64,000 nt of DNA from Cryobacterium arcticum (lineage in GTDB: Bacteria > Actinomycetota > Actinomycetes > Actinomycetales > Microbacteriaceae), in NCBI RefSeq assembly GCF_001679725.1, contig NZ_CP016282.1, positions 1,674,001 to 1,738,000 of the forward strand. The letters run 5' to 3'. The notes beneath the pieces were generated by a model. That model ran no database searches and was not told where the DNA came from. It saw nothing but the letters and a program-made list of their open reading frames with translations. A program made the position numbers and the translations under genes. Shown piece by piece: positions 52,408 to 60,443 of this stretch; position 1 is the first letter of the stretch; each line of letters starts with the position of its first letter.

Positions 52408-54156
52408 TCAGGTGGTGTGGGGCGGGGTGTGGCTGGGCATGTTGATGAGGGTCTGGCCGGGGTCGATGGTGGCTGGTGGTCGGAGCCAGTACTGGCCGGT
52501 GTTTTCGAAGATTTGCCAGCCTTGGTTGTGGAGCAGCATGTGGTGGGCGTGGCAGAGCAGGATGCCTTGGTTGATGTCGGTGCGGCCGTGGTCGCGTTTC
52601 CAGTGTTGGATGTGGTGGGCTTCGGTGAAGGCGGGTGGGCGGTCGCAGCCGGGCCAGCGGCAGCCGCCGTCGCGGGCGGCGAGGGCGCGGCGTTGGGCGC
52701 GGTTGAACAGGCGTTGTTCGTGGCCGACGTCGAGGGGCCGGCCCAGGTCGTCGATGGTGATCTCGATGGTGGCGGCGTCGCAGATGAGGCGTTCGATGGT
52801 TTCTTGGGAGAGGGGTGCGGTGTTGCCTTCGAGGTAGCCGTGGCCGGGTTGTCCGGGTTCGCAGACCAGGATGGTGTCGGCGTCGCGGAGGAACCCCGGC
52901 GGGTACGGGCTGTCCGGTGGGCAGGGCCCGGTGGGCCAGGCGGGCGGTGCAGCGGCGGTGGGTTCGCTCGCTTCGGGCCGGTCGGTCGGGGCCGGAGTGG
53001 CGGCGGGCCGGGCTGCGGGGGTGGCGCTGGTGAGGATCTGCACGGTGGGGCGGCGGCCGCCGAGCATCTCGTTGGGGTTGATGGTGGTGCCGGCCTGGAG
53101 GAGGTCGATGAAGCCGTCGCAGGTGATCTGGGTGGTGCTGCGCGGGTCGTCCTGGACGCGTTTGGCCCAGGCGGCGCGGTCGGTGTCGACGAAGCGCACG
53201 CCGCCGCGGCGGGGGCTGGTGAGGCTGTCGAAGGTTGCCTTGATGAATTCGCCCTGTTCCGGTGGGAACAATCCGTCGACGCGGACCTGGCCGGTGTTCA
53301 GGATCCAGATGCGGAGGTAGCGGTCGTCCCAGGCTTTCTGTTCTCGCACCCGGATGCCGGCTTCGTCCAGGGAGTCCCGGGTCTGCCGGGCGCGTTTGAG
53401 GAGTTGGTCCACGTTCATCGTCCCGGCGTCGGCGAGTAACCCCTCCAGAGCGTCGGCGAGGACCGGTCCGGTGACGACGGTGTCGATGTCGCCCAGGCCG
53501 GTGCGGATCGCGTGGGCGGCGTCGACGGAGAGGGTGCCGGCGTTGACCGCGCGGCTGATCGGCGCGTGCCACGGTGCCGGCAGCAGGGCAGCGCCGCCCA
53601 GTGCTGTGTCGGCCGTGTCGGGATCAAGCGGGCCGGTCACCGCCTCGTCCGCGAGCCGGCGGGCGGCCTCAGCCTCGGCCTCGGCGGCCTGTATCTCGGC
53701 GGCTTCGGCCTCGGCGAGCATCTGGCCCACGCCGACGAGTTTGCGGGACTCGACCTTGCTCGCGCCGGTCAACTCCTGGATCAACGCTTCGGGGGAGAGG
53801 AACCCCTGCTTCTTCGCCAGGCCCGCCTGGCCCAACTCCCACCGGGACCGCTGCGCGAGAGTCTTCGCCATCCACGCCTTCCGGGTGTCGAGCTCACGCT
53901 GCGCGCGGGCGAGGGTCTGTTGCCCGGCCAGCACGTCGGCATCCGAGAGGGCGTCGTAATCGGCACTCGAACCGCCCAACCGAGCCACGCGAGTAGCCGC
54001 AACCACTAGGCCGTCGCCACCGTAACCAGCAGCATCGGTCGCCCGGTCAGCTGGCTTCTCGGTAGCCCCTTCAGCAGCCCCAACGCCGACACGAAAAGCA
54101 CCGTCGGGAGGGTTCCCGACGGTGAACGTGTCTGCGATGCTCGACTGGATTGCCAT
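52408..54156 (-). CDS. DUF222/13E12-family HNH endonuclease-like protein
   Basis: A 582-residue protein. Residues about 60-350 are the helical DUF222 domain (LARAQRELDTRKAWMAKTLA; LGQAGLAKKQGFLSPEALIQ; GEFIKATFDSLTSPRRGG). After a Pro/Ala-rich linker comes an HNH nuclease domain at about 510-565: DGGCRWPGCDRPP, TEAHHIQHWKRDHGRTDINQ and LLCHAHHMLLHNQGW, keeping the H-N-H residues and the zinc cysteines. Members are abundant in actinobacteria and associated with REP13E12 repeats; their function is not established. It is convergent with flgE and bordered on its 3' side by the repeat array. Confidence 0.9.
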   Translation of the reverse strand: MAIQSSIADTFTVGNPPDGAFRVGVGAAEGATEKPADRATDAAGYGGDGLVVAATRVARLGGSSADYDALSDADVLAGQQTLARAQRELDTRKAWMAKTLAQRSRWELGQAGLAKKQGFLSPEALIQELTGASKVESRKLVGVGQMLAEAEAAEIQAAEAEAEAARRLADEAVTGPLDPDTADTALGGAALLPAPWHAPISRAVNAGTLSVDAAHAIRTGLGDIDTVVTGPVLADALEGLLADAGTMNVDQLLKRARQTRDSLDEAGIRVREQKAWDDRYLRIWILNTGQVRVDGLFPPEQGEFIKATFDSLTSPRRGGVRFVDTDRAAWAKRVQDDPRSTTQITCDGFIDLLQAGTTINPNEMLGGRRPTVQILTSATPAARPAATPAPTDRPEASEPTAAAPPAWPTGPCPPDSPYPPGFLRDADTILVCEPGQPGHGYLEGNTAPLSQETIERLICDAATIEITIDDLGRPLDVGHEQRLFNRAQRRALAARDGGCRWPGCDRPPAFTEAHHIQHWKRDHGRTDINQGILLCHAHHMLLHNQGWQIFENTGQYWLRPPATIDPGQTLINMPSHTPPHTT

Positions 54157-54205
54157 GCCCCGAATCTAGCCCGATCTCGCATCCTCGTGTGAGCAAAACT
54201 CAACT

Positions 54206-54233
54206 TGTGGATAAGTTTTTCCGGGAATCCACA
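54206..54233. promoter_or_regulatory. Inverted TGTGGATAA / TCCACA pair upstream of the HNH gene
   Basis: TGTGGATAA (54206-54214) is an exact DnaA-box complement (TTATCCACA). GAATCCACA (54225-54233) is a 7-of-9 match in the opposite orientation. They lie 50-77 bases upstream of the HNH start. Two boxes alone do not make an origin. Confidence 0.35.
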
Positions 54234-54282
54234 CAGCGTGTCCCGCATCCTGAATCTTGCCTGTGACCAGTAAAAAAGACTC

Positions 54283-54311
54283 TTGCCTCTGCTCGGTGTG
54301 AACGTTAGTTT
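54283..54311 (+). promoter_or_regulatory. Promoter of the lipoprotein gene
   Basis: TTGCCT (54283-54288), 17 bases, TAGTTT (54306-54311). The surrounding sequence is richer in A and T than the rest of the window. Confidence 0.45.
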
Positions 54312-54334
54312 TTCCCCAGGAGAGCGGAACATCT

Positions 54335-54355
54335 ATGAGTCGGGGGCGGACATGA
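54335..54355 (+). CDS. Possible six-residue leader peptide upstream of the lipoprotein gene
   Basis: AGGAGAG (54318-54324) is followed at 54335 by ATG and the frame MSRGRT, whose TGA overlaps the lipoprotein ATG (ATGA at 54352-54355). The lipoprotein ATG has only a weaker GGGCGGA just upstream, so coupled translation is possible. Confidence 0.3.
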   Translation: MSRGRT

Positions 54356-55059
54356 GAAAAGCGACAGTGCTAGGGATGCGAATCGCTGCTGCGTTGGGGG
54401 TGCTGACCCTTGGTCTGAGCGGGTGCGCGGTGCCGCTCGGCGGGTCGACGGCCGCGGTTGTCGGTGCCGAGGCGCCCACGCCCACCTGGCACGTCACCGA
54501 GCATCCCGGTGCCTCCCTGCCGACTGACCATGACTCCCTGATGCAACGTGAGATCTATCCCGGGTACACCCTGGGCGAGTTGGGGTACTCGGACGAAGAG
54601 AGCGAATGGGCGCTCTACCAGAAGCCATTGGGTGATGCCGCGAGCATTATCGAGGGCCAGTTCGCCGGGGAGTACTCGTACGCCTTCTTCGGGCCGGAGC
54701 GCACGTTCTCCATCGGGTTCACGGGCACCGCTCCGGCCGGTGCTCTCGCAGTCCTCGACGACACCGGCCTGCCGTACTCCACCGTCGAAGACCTCGGTTT
54801 CACCGCAGCGGACTACGAGGCCGCGGTGAGCGACGTGGGCCGCTGGGTCACCGACAGCATGACGAAGAACGGCTCATTCCCAGAGGCCTTGTTCTCGGTG
54901 GGGTCTGACCCGACCTCGCAGCCCGGAGCGATCGTGGTCAGTATCACGGGAGAGAGCTCATCCGTGCGCCGAGCCGCGATGGATGCCCTCGGCAGCGTGC
55001 CTGTGGACACCCCGTTCAGCGTGACCGTGGTCGAGGGCGGCGGCAACACCTCGTTCTGA
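54352..55059 (+). CDS. Putative lipoprotein of unknown function
   Basis: A 235-residue protein. The N-terminus MRKATVLGMRIAAALGVLTL leads to lipobox LGLSGCAVP with the cysteine near 25, so it should be an outer-face lipoprotein. The mature part is acidic, with no motif I recognise (YPGYTLGELGYSDEESEWAL; YAFFGPERTFSIGFTGTAP). It lies between the HNH gene and flbD and is not an obvious flagellar component; it may have arrived with the insert. Confidence 0.75.
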   Translation: MRKATVLGMRIAAALGVLTLGLSGCAVPLGGSTAAVVGAEAPTPTWHVTEHPGASLPTDHDSLMQREIYPGYTLGELGYSDEESEWALYQKPLGDAASIIEGQFAGEYSYAFFGPERTFSIGFTGTAPAGALAVLDDTGLPYSTVEDLGFTAADYEAAVSDVGRWVTDSMTKNGSFPEALFSVGSDPTSQPGAIVVSITGESSSVRRAAMDALGSVPVDTPFSVTVVEGGGNTSF

Positions 55060-55115
55060 CCGGTCCGGGCACCATGCCCGTGAGCCCCACGAGCATCCTC
55101 ACGGCGGCCGGCAGC

Positions 55116-55142
55116 TAACCTAATGCACCCGTCGGCCGACAG
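55116..55142 (+). promoter_or_regulatory. Sigma-28 (FliA) promoter for flbD-motA-motB
   Basis: TAAC (55116-55119), 15 bases, GCCGACAG (55135-55142). The -10 differs from the other sites by one base (C for T). The flbD leader is about 42 bases. Confidence 0.7.
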
Positions 55143-55189
55143 TGGTCGCTGACGGCTACTGGAGCCGTCCGGGAACCAGGGACGGGTCC

Positions 55190-55471
55190 ATGATCGTTGT
55201 AACCAGGCTGAACGATAGTCAGTTCGCGATCAATCCCGATCTCATCGAACGCATCCATGTGAACCCGGACACCACCCTCGTGATGGTCGACGGCGCCAAG
55301 TTCATCGTCACGGAGAGCCTGGCCGAGGTGATCGAGAAGATCGCCGCCTATCGCGCGCACGTGATCAACCTGGCCTACAGCTCCGGAAACGGCAGCGACG
55401 GCGACCACACCGCGTCCGATCCCGACACTCGACCGGACGCCGTTGTCCCCCTGCGCCCCCGGAGAATGTAG
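55190..55471 (+). CDS. flbD: FlbD-family flagellar protein
   Basis: A 93-residue protein. MIVVTRLNDSQFAINPDLIE, TLVMVDGAKFIVTESLAEVI and EKIAAYRAHVINL are the FlbD (SwrD) domain; the last 30 residues are disordered. In Bacillus subtilis SwrD is needed for full motor torque. Placement directly before motA (stop and start adjacent) fits that role. ATG 55190 has GGGACGGG upstream. Confidence 0.9.
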   Translation: MIVVTRLNDSQFAINPDLIERIHVNPDTTLVMVDGAKFIVTESLAEVIEKIAAYRAHVINLAYSSGNGSDGDHTASDPDTRPDAVVPLRPRRM

Positions 55472-56290
55472 ATGGATCCCGCAACCCTGATCGGTATCGT
55501 CCTGGCGTTCGGCGCCCTGTTCGCGATGATCACCATCGAGGGATCGCACGTCACCGCGATCCTCCTCCCGGCGCCGATGGTGCTGGTCTTCGGTGCCACC
55601 ATCGCCGTCGGCATCGCCGGGGGAACCCTGCGGGACACCATCCAGGCCGTTAAGGCGCTGCCCGGCGCCTTTCTGGGCAAGACCACGCCGCCACAGAAGC
55701 TCATCGACCAGGTCGTCGGCCTGGCCGAGAAGGCGCGCAGTTCGGGTCTACTCGCCCTCGAGCAGGAAGCCGACAAGGTCTCGGACCCGTTCCTCCGCGG
55801 TGCACTGCAGAACATCGCCGACGGCACCGACGGTGACGAGCTGCGCATCCTGCTCGAAGACGAGATCGCCACCCGCACCAAGGCGAGCCGCACCGCCGCC
55901 AAGTTCTTCACCACGCTCGGCGGCTACGCCCCGACGGTCGGAATCATCGGCACCGTGATCTCCCTCACCCACGTGCTCGAGAACCTGGACACGCCGTCCA
56001 CCCTCGGCCCCATGATCGCCGCGGCATTCGTGGCCACCCTGTGGGGCCTGCTCAGCGCGAACTTCCTCTGGCTGCCGATCGGCAACCGGCTCAAGCGCCT
56101 GTCCGACATCGAGGCCGAGCGGATGACCCTGCTCATGGAGGGTGCACTCGCCGTTCAGGCCGGTAGCCAGCCCCGGCTTCTCGGCGAACGGCTGCAGGCC
56201 ATGGTGCCCCTCGCCTCCGCGAAGTCCGCCAAAGGCAGCAAACAGGGCAAGCAGTCCGGGGCGGCCAAGCCGCTCAAGAAGGCCGCGTGA
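55472..56290 (+). CDS. motA: Flagellar stator protein MotA
   Basis: A 272-residue stator subunit with four membrane helices: two at the N-terminus (TLIGIVLAFGALFAMITIEG; MVLVFGATIAVGIAGG) and two after the cytoplasmic loop (GGYAPTVGIIGTVISLTHVL; AAAFVATLWGLLSANFLWLP). The loop carries the charged residues that contact FliG. The C-terminus is Lys-rich. motB overlaps its stop (GTGA). Confidence 0.94.
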   Translation: MDPATLIGIVLAFGALFAMITIEGSHVTAILLPAPMVLVFGATIAVGIAGGTLRDTIQAVKALPGAFLGKTTPPQKLIDQVVGLAEKARSSGLLALEQEADKVSDPFLRGALQNIADGTDGDELRILLEDEIATRTKASRTAAKFFTTLGGYAPTVGIIGTVISLTHVLENLDTPSTLGPMIAAAFVATLWGLLSANFLWLPIGNRLKRLSDIEAERMTLLMEGALAVQAGSQPRLLGERLQAMVPLASAKSAKGSKQGKQSGAAKPLKKAA

Positions 56291-57186
56291 GCGGTCACGG
56301 CCGGGGGCGCCGCCGCGGCCTGGAAGAAGAACACGAAGAGCACGTCGACGAACGCTGGATGGCCTCCTATATGGACATGGTCACCGTGCTGATGTGCATG
56401 TTCATCGTGCTCTTCGCCATGTCGACTGTCGATCAGGCGAAATTCGTGCAGCTGAAGAACTCCCTGGCCACCGGATTCGGGTCCGTCGACGTGGGCAAGG
56501 TCGACACCGCCGAGGGCATCGTGGTGCCACCCGACCTGGTCGACACCCCCGCCGTGAACCAAGACGTCGGTCTCACCGACCTCGAACTGGCCATCGCCGA
56601 AGTCGACGACCTGACTGCCGTGGAGAAAGCCATGGACAGCGCCCTCACAGCTGTCGGACTGAACACCCTGGTGGAATACACCATCGACGAGCGCGGGCTC
56701 TCGGCGGGCCTGGTGGGATCGGAGACGTTCTTCGAACCCAATGTGGCCACCCTGAGTGTGCAGGCAGTCTCGGTCCTCGACACCATCGGACCCATCCTGG
56801 CCGGCACCGCACGGCAGGTATCGGTGGAGGGGCACGCCGACCGGCACGGCGTGACCATCAACTATCCGACCGACTGGGAACTCTCCAGCGCCCGCGCCAC
56901 CCAGGTGTTGCGGCACCTGGTGGAGCGCACCGGTGTGGCCCAGGAGCGGATCGGCGCCGTGGGCTACGGCTCGGCCCGCCCGGTCGACATGGGCGACGAC
57001 CTGGCCGCAATGGCCCGTAACCGGCGGGTCGACGTCGTGCTCCTGTCGAACCAGCCGGACAGCGTGCGCGCCCTGATCCCCTCGGTCCTCGACGGCACGG
57101 CGGTACCGGACGAGCCCGTGGAACCTGGTCCGGCCGCCCCGGCAGGAACCTCGCCGGGGGACTCGGCGGAGGACACCGGGCACTGA
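56287..57186 (+). CDS. motB: Flagellar stator protein MotB
   Basis: A 299-residue stator subunit. One helix, MASYMDMVTVLMCMFIVLFA, has the proton-binding aspartate at about residue 30. The OmpA-like peptidoglycan-binding domain is SVEGHADRHGVTINYPTDWE with LSSARATQVLRHLVERTGVA and IGAVGYGSARPVD. The start is GTG 56287. A disordered Pro/Gly tail ends the protein. No fliL lies between motB and fliM. Confidence 0.95.
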   Translation: MSGHGRGRRRGLEEEHEEHVDERWMASYMDMVTVLMCMFIVLFAMSTVDQAKFVQLKNSLATGFGSVDVGKVDTAEGIVVPPDLVDTPAVNQDVGLTDLELAIAEVDDLTAVEKAMDSALTAVGLNTLVEYTIDERGLSAGLVGSETFFEPNVATLSVQAVSVLDTIGPILAGTARQVSVEGHADRHGVTINYPTDWELSSARATQVLRHLVERTGVAQERIGAVGYGSARPVDMGDDLAAMARNRRVDVVLLSNQPDSVRALIPSVLDGTAVPDEPVEPGPAAPAGTSPGDSAEDTGH

Positions 57187-57236
57187 GCACCCGACACCAC
57201 CCGCCGGAACCTGCCGGGTGGATCCGGCGACGACGC

Positions 57237-57263
57237 TAACATCCGTTCGTGGACGGCCGATAG
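57237..57263 (+). promoter_or_regulatory. Sigma-28 (FliA) promoter for fliM-flhA
   Basis: TAAC (57237-57240), 15 bases, GCCGATAG (57256-57263). The -10 ends eight bases before the proposed GTG start of fliM, so the message would have almost no leader. Confidence 0.8.
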
Positions 57264-57271
57264 TGCCAGTC

Positions 57272-58180
57272 GTGACGGTCCAGGAACACAACAGCACGGG
57301 CGTGCCCGGAAAACCGGCGCGCACGGTGGAGGTCTATGACTTCAGCCGTCCGACGACGCTGGCCCGCGACCATGCCCGGGTGCTGGAGCTGGCCTTCGAG
57401 ACCTTCGCCCGGCAGTGGGGCACCCAGCTGACCGCGCAGGTGCGCGTGATCTCCCAGGTCACCTGCGAGCAGGTGCTCATGCGCGGCTACGACGAGTACG
57501 CCGCGTCGCTGCCCGCCACGACGACCATGGTGCTCTGCAGCGTCGGCAGCCTCGAGGCCCAGGCTGTCATCCAGTTCCCCTCGGCCGCGGCACTGTCCTG
57601 GGTCACCCACATGCTCGGGGGAACCGGCCTGCCCGCCCCCTCAGAGCGCCCGTTCACCCAGATCGAGCAGGCGCTCGTGCGGCGTCTGATGGACGATGCC
57701 CTCGAAGATCTGCGGTACTCGCTCGGCGCGCTGCTCACCCTTCCCATCGCCGTCGGGACCATCCAGTACAACTCCCAGTTCGCCCAGGCCGCCGCAACGG
57801 CCGACCTCATGATCGTGGCGAGCTTCACCATCCGGGTCGGCGAGAGCACCACCACCGCCACCCTCGCCCTGCCGGCCGAGGCCCTGCTTCCGCAGCTCGG
57901 CGAGCCCGGGCCGGTGCTGCCACCCACCCCGGCTGCCGAACTGCTCCGCGCCCAGCTCGGCTGGGTGCCCGTCGACGTGTCTGTGCGTCTCACCCACGCC
58001 CGCGTCAAGCCCAGCGCCATCCTGGCCCTGGCCGTCGGCGACGTCCTGGCCCTCCCGCATCCCACCCACCGACCGCTCGACTTGGTGGTGGATGGCCGCC
58101 CACTCGCTCGGGCCGCCGTCGGATCCACCGGGTCTCGCCTGGCCTGCATCATCATCGACACCGAGGACACCACGCCATGA
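57272..58180 (+). CDS. fliM: Flagellar motor switch protein FliM
   Basis: A 302-residue FliM. VYDFSRPTTLARDHARVLEL and TFARQWGTQLTAQVRV open the middle domain, with FTQIEQALVRRLMDDALEDL later; the C-terminal SpoA-like domain includes VDVSVRLTHARVKPSAILAL and the DVLAL core. The N-terminal CheY-binding motif (LSQxEIDALL-like) is absent. I start at GTG 57272; the frame is open further upstream but earlier starts lie inside or before the sigma-28 box. GTG 57329 is an alternative. Confidence 0.9.
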   Translation: MTVQEHNSTGVPGKPARTVEVYDFSRPTTLARDHARVLELAFETFARQWGTQLTAQVRVISQVTCEQVLMRGYDEYAASLPATTTMVLCSVGSLEAQAVIQFPSAAALSWVTHMLGGTGLPAPSERPFTQIEQALVRRLMDDALEDLRYSLGALLTLPIAVGTIQYNSQFAQAAATADLMIVASFTIRVGESTTTATLALPAEALLPQLGEPGPVLPPTPAAELLRAQLGWVPVDVSVRLTHARVKPSAILALAVGDVLALPHPTHRPLDLVVDGRPLARAAVGSTGSRLACIIIDTEDTTP

Positions 58181-58929
58181 CGCTTCACAGCCCCGCGCAG
58201 CAGCCGTCCGCCGCCCCGGCCACCGGGCCCGCCCACCCCGGCCTCACCGACGGCACTGCGCAGGCCGCGGTCGACGCCCTTCTCACGGTGCTCCCCACCG
58301 CCACCCTGCTCAGCGCCCGGCCGGGCGTCGCCGCAGCGGCTGCGGGCCTCGCCGGCGGGGCAGTGGTGGCCTCCTTCGTGGGCGCCACCTCGGCCGACCT
58401 CGCCGTCGTGCTGGCCGACCCGGCCTCGCTCGACGCGGCGGCCGGTGCCGACGGCGGGCTGGTGTCGCGTGACGACATCGTGCGCCCGGCCCTCGAGCGC
58501 GCCGCAGGGGCCCTCGGGCTCGGCGTGCTCGGTGACGCCCGCGTCGACGACGCCTCCGCCCTGCTGCTCGACCCGGAGACCGTGGTCTTCGACCTCGTCG
58601 GCGACGGCGAGACGGTGGGCTGGTTCGCGATCCGCCTGCGCCAAAACGGCACCCCTGCCGTGCGGAACGAGAGCGCCGTCGGGAACCTGGGCCGGATCAA
58701 CAGCGTGGAGATGGCCCTCACCGTGGAGATCGGCCGCACCCGCATGACGGTCCGCGACGTATTGGCCCTCGAACCCGGAGCCGTCGTGGAGCTGGACCGT
58801 TCGGTCGGCTCGCCCGCGGACATCCTCCTCAACGGCCGGCTCATCGCCCACGGCGAGATCGTCGTTGTCGATCAGGACTACGCCGTGCGCATCACCGAGA
58901 TCCTCGACGTCGCCGAGAGCCTGAGCTAG
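58177..58929 (+). CDS. fliN: Flagellar motor switch protein FliN, extended N-terminus
   Basis: A 250-residue protein. The last 80 residues are the FliN/SpoA domain: RINSVEMALTVEIGRTRMTV, LALEPGAVVELDRSVGSPAD and INLNGRL-like ILLNGRLIAHGEIVVVDQDY. The N-terminal 160 residues are a domain with VLPTATLLSARPGV and Ala/Val-rich strands resembling the extra part of FliY-like proteins, though the CheC phosphatase motifs are not evident. ATG 58177 overlaps the fliM stop. Confidence 0.9.
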   Translation: MTLHSPAQQPSAAPATGPAHPGLTDGTAQAAVDALLTVLPTATLLSARPGVAAAAAGLAGGAVVASFVGATSADLAVVLADPASLDAAAGADGGLVSRDDIVRPALERAAGALGLGVLGDARVDDASALLLDPETVVFDLVGDGETVGWFAIRLRQNGTPAVRNESAVGNLGRINSVEMALTVEIGRTRMTVRDVLALEPGAVVELDRSVGSPADILLNGRLIAHGEIVVVDQDYAVRITEILDVAESLS

Positions 58930-59457
58930 GTGGACACCGTCGTCGTCGCCCTCAGAGTGGTGCTGTCCCTGGCCGTCGTGCTCGGGCTGCTCTGGGTGCT
59001 GCAACGACGCCTGTCCAGGGGCCCCGGCAAGCGCACGGCCAATGTCGTCACGGTCGTGGGCCGTCAGGGCCTCGGCCAGAAGGCATCCGTGGTGGTGGTG
59101 GATGTCGACGGCCGCCGGTTCGTGCTCGGCGTCACCGAGCAGTCCATCAACGTGCTCCACGGCGGTGAGGCCGAACCCGAGGCCCACCTGGCGGAGCAGC
59201 AGACCTCGGATGACCGCTCGGCCGCTTTCGCCCGGTCGCTGCACGCGGCCTCCGGCGGCCCCACCCTCGTGCCGCCGGTGCTCGTGCCGCTGCGGACAGA
59301 GGACACCCTCGCCTCCGACGCGGCCGGGCTGCCCGCCGACCCGCCGCTCACCTTCCGGCCGCGCCGCGACCGCAGCAGCACCGGGCGACTGGGCGGCTCC
59401 ATCCTGTCCCCGTCGACCTGGCAACAGACCGCCGCCCTGCTCCGGCACGGCCGGTGA
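58930..59457 (+). CDS. fliO: Flagellar export protein FliO
   Basis: A 175-residue protein starting at GTG directly after fliN. One membrane helix (VVALRVVLSLAVVLGLLWVL) is followed by the FliO cytoplasmic domain (LGQKASVVVVDVDGRRFVLG; GVTEQSINVLHGGEAEPEAH) and a disordered tail. FliO assists assembly of the FliP ring. Overlaps fliP (GTGA). Confidence 0.87.
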   Translation: MDTVVVALRVVLSLAVVLGLLWVLQRRLSRGPGKRTANVVTVVGRQGLGQKASVVVVDVDGRRFVLGVTEQSINVLHGGEAEPEAHLAEQQTSDDRSAAFARSLHAASGGPTLVPPVLVPLRTEDTLASDAAGLPADPPLTFRPRRDRSSTGRLGGSILSPSTWQQTAALLRHGR

Positions 59458-60443
59458 ATTCCGTCCTGCCGCGCCCGGCACGCGCCGGACTGGTCCCACG
59501 GGCGGTTGGCGGGCTGGCACTCGGGCCGGTCCCTCGACCGTCACGCCCGCGCGCAGTGGTCAGTGAGCGGCGCGGCCGGCTGGCCCGCATCGGCGTCGCC
59601 GCCGCCCTGATCCTCATCATCGTGGCGGCCCTGATGATGCTGGTCGCCTCGGCAGGACACGCTGCCGAAAACACGACCGGCCACAGCAACGCCCTGGCGG
59701 TACCTGCCGAACCGATCGCGCCAACCGACCCGGCCACGCCCACCCCCGTGGCCACGCCGACGGCCACCCCGGGCACCGGACTCACGGTGGAGATCAACGG
59801 TCCGGACGGCGCCCCCTCCTCGGCCATCGTGACCCTGATCGGCATCACGCTGCTGTCGGTGGCCCCGGCGCTGCTGCTGATGATGACGTCGTTCACCAAG
59901 ATCTTCGTGGTGCTCGCCATGACCCGCAACGCCCTCGCGCTGCCGTCGATCCCGCCGAACCAGGTGCTCGCCGGTCTCGCCCTGTTCCTGTCGTTGTTCA
60001 TCATGGCTCCCGTGCTCACCGACATCAACACGGATGCGCTGCAGCCCTACCTCAACGGCACCATGACCTTCGACGACGCCGTGACGACAGGGTCGGAGCC
60101 ACTGCGCACCTTCATGCTCGCGCACACCAGGCAGGAGGACCTCGCCCTGATGGTGCGCGCCTCCGACCAACCCAACCCGGCCAACACCGCCGCGGTATCG
60201 CTGCTCACCCTCATCCCGGCGTTCATGATCTCCGAACTCCGGGCCGCGTTCATCATCGGCTTCGTGATCTTCATCCCGTTCCTGGTCATCGACCTCGTGG
60301 TGTCCGCGGCGCTGATGTCGATGGGCATGATGATGCTGCCGCCCGTGATGATCTCCCTGCCGTTCAAGATCCTGCTCTTCATCCTCGTCGACGGCTGGGG
60401 CCTGATCATCACGACCCTGGTCAACAGTTACCGGGGTGGCTGA
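59454..60443 (+). CDS. fliP: Flagellar export gate protein FliP, with long N-terminal region
   Basis: A 329-residue FliP. The core (from about 120) has SAIVTLIGITLLSVAPALLL, TSFTKIFVVLAMTRNALALP, LIPAFMISELRAAFIIGFVI and MGMMMLPPVMISLPFKILLF. Before it lie about 45 Arg/Pro-rich residues, a hydrophobic segment (ARIGVAAALILIIVAALMML) and a Pro/Thr-rich stretch, making it some 80 residues longer than E. coli FliP. A later start is possible, but GTG 59454 is coupled to fliO. Confidence 0.93.
   Translation: MNSVLPRPARAGLVPRAVGGLALGPVPRPSRPRAVVSERRGRLARIGVAAALILIIVAALMMLVASAGHAAENTTGHSNALAVPAEPIAPTDPATPTPVATPTATPGTGLTVEINGPDGAPSSAIVTLIGITLLSVAPALLLMMTSFTKIFVVLAMTRNALALPSIPPNQVLAGLALFLSLFIMAPVLTDINTDALQPYLNGTMTFDDAVTTGSEPLRTFMLAHTRQEDLALMVRASDQPNPANTAAVSLLTLIPAFMISELRAAFIIGFVIFIPFLVIDLVVSAALMSMGMMMLPPVMISLPFKILLFILVDGWGLIITTLVNSYRGG

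Noticed and set aside
54206..54233. Replication origin
   Set aside because: Only one exact and one partial DnaA box, no AT-rich unwinding region of note and no dnaA/dnaN nearby.
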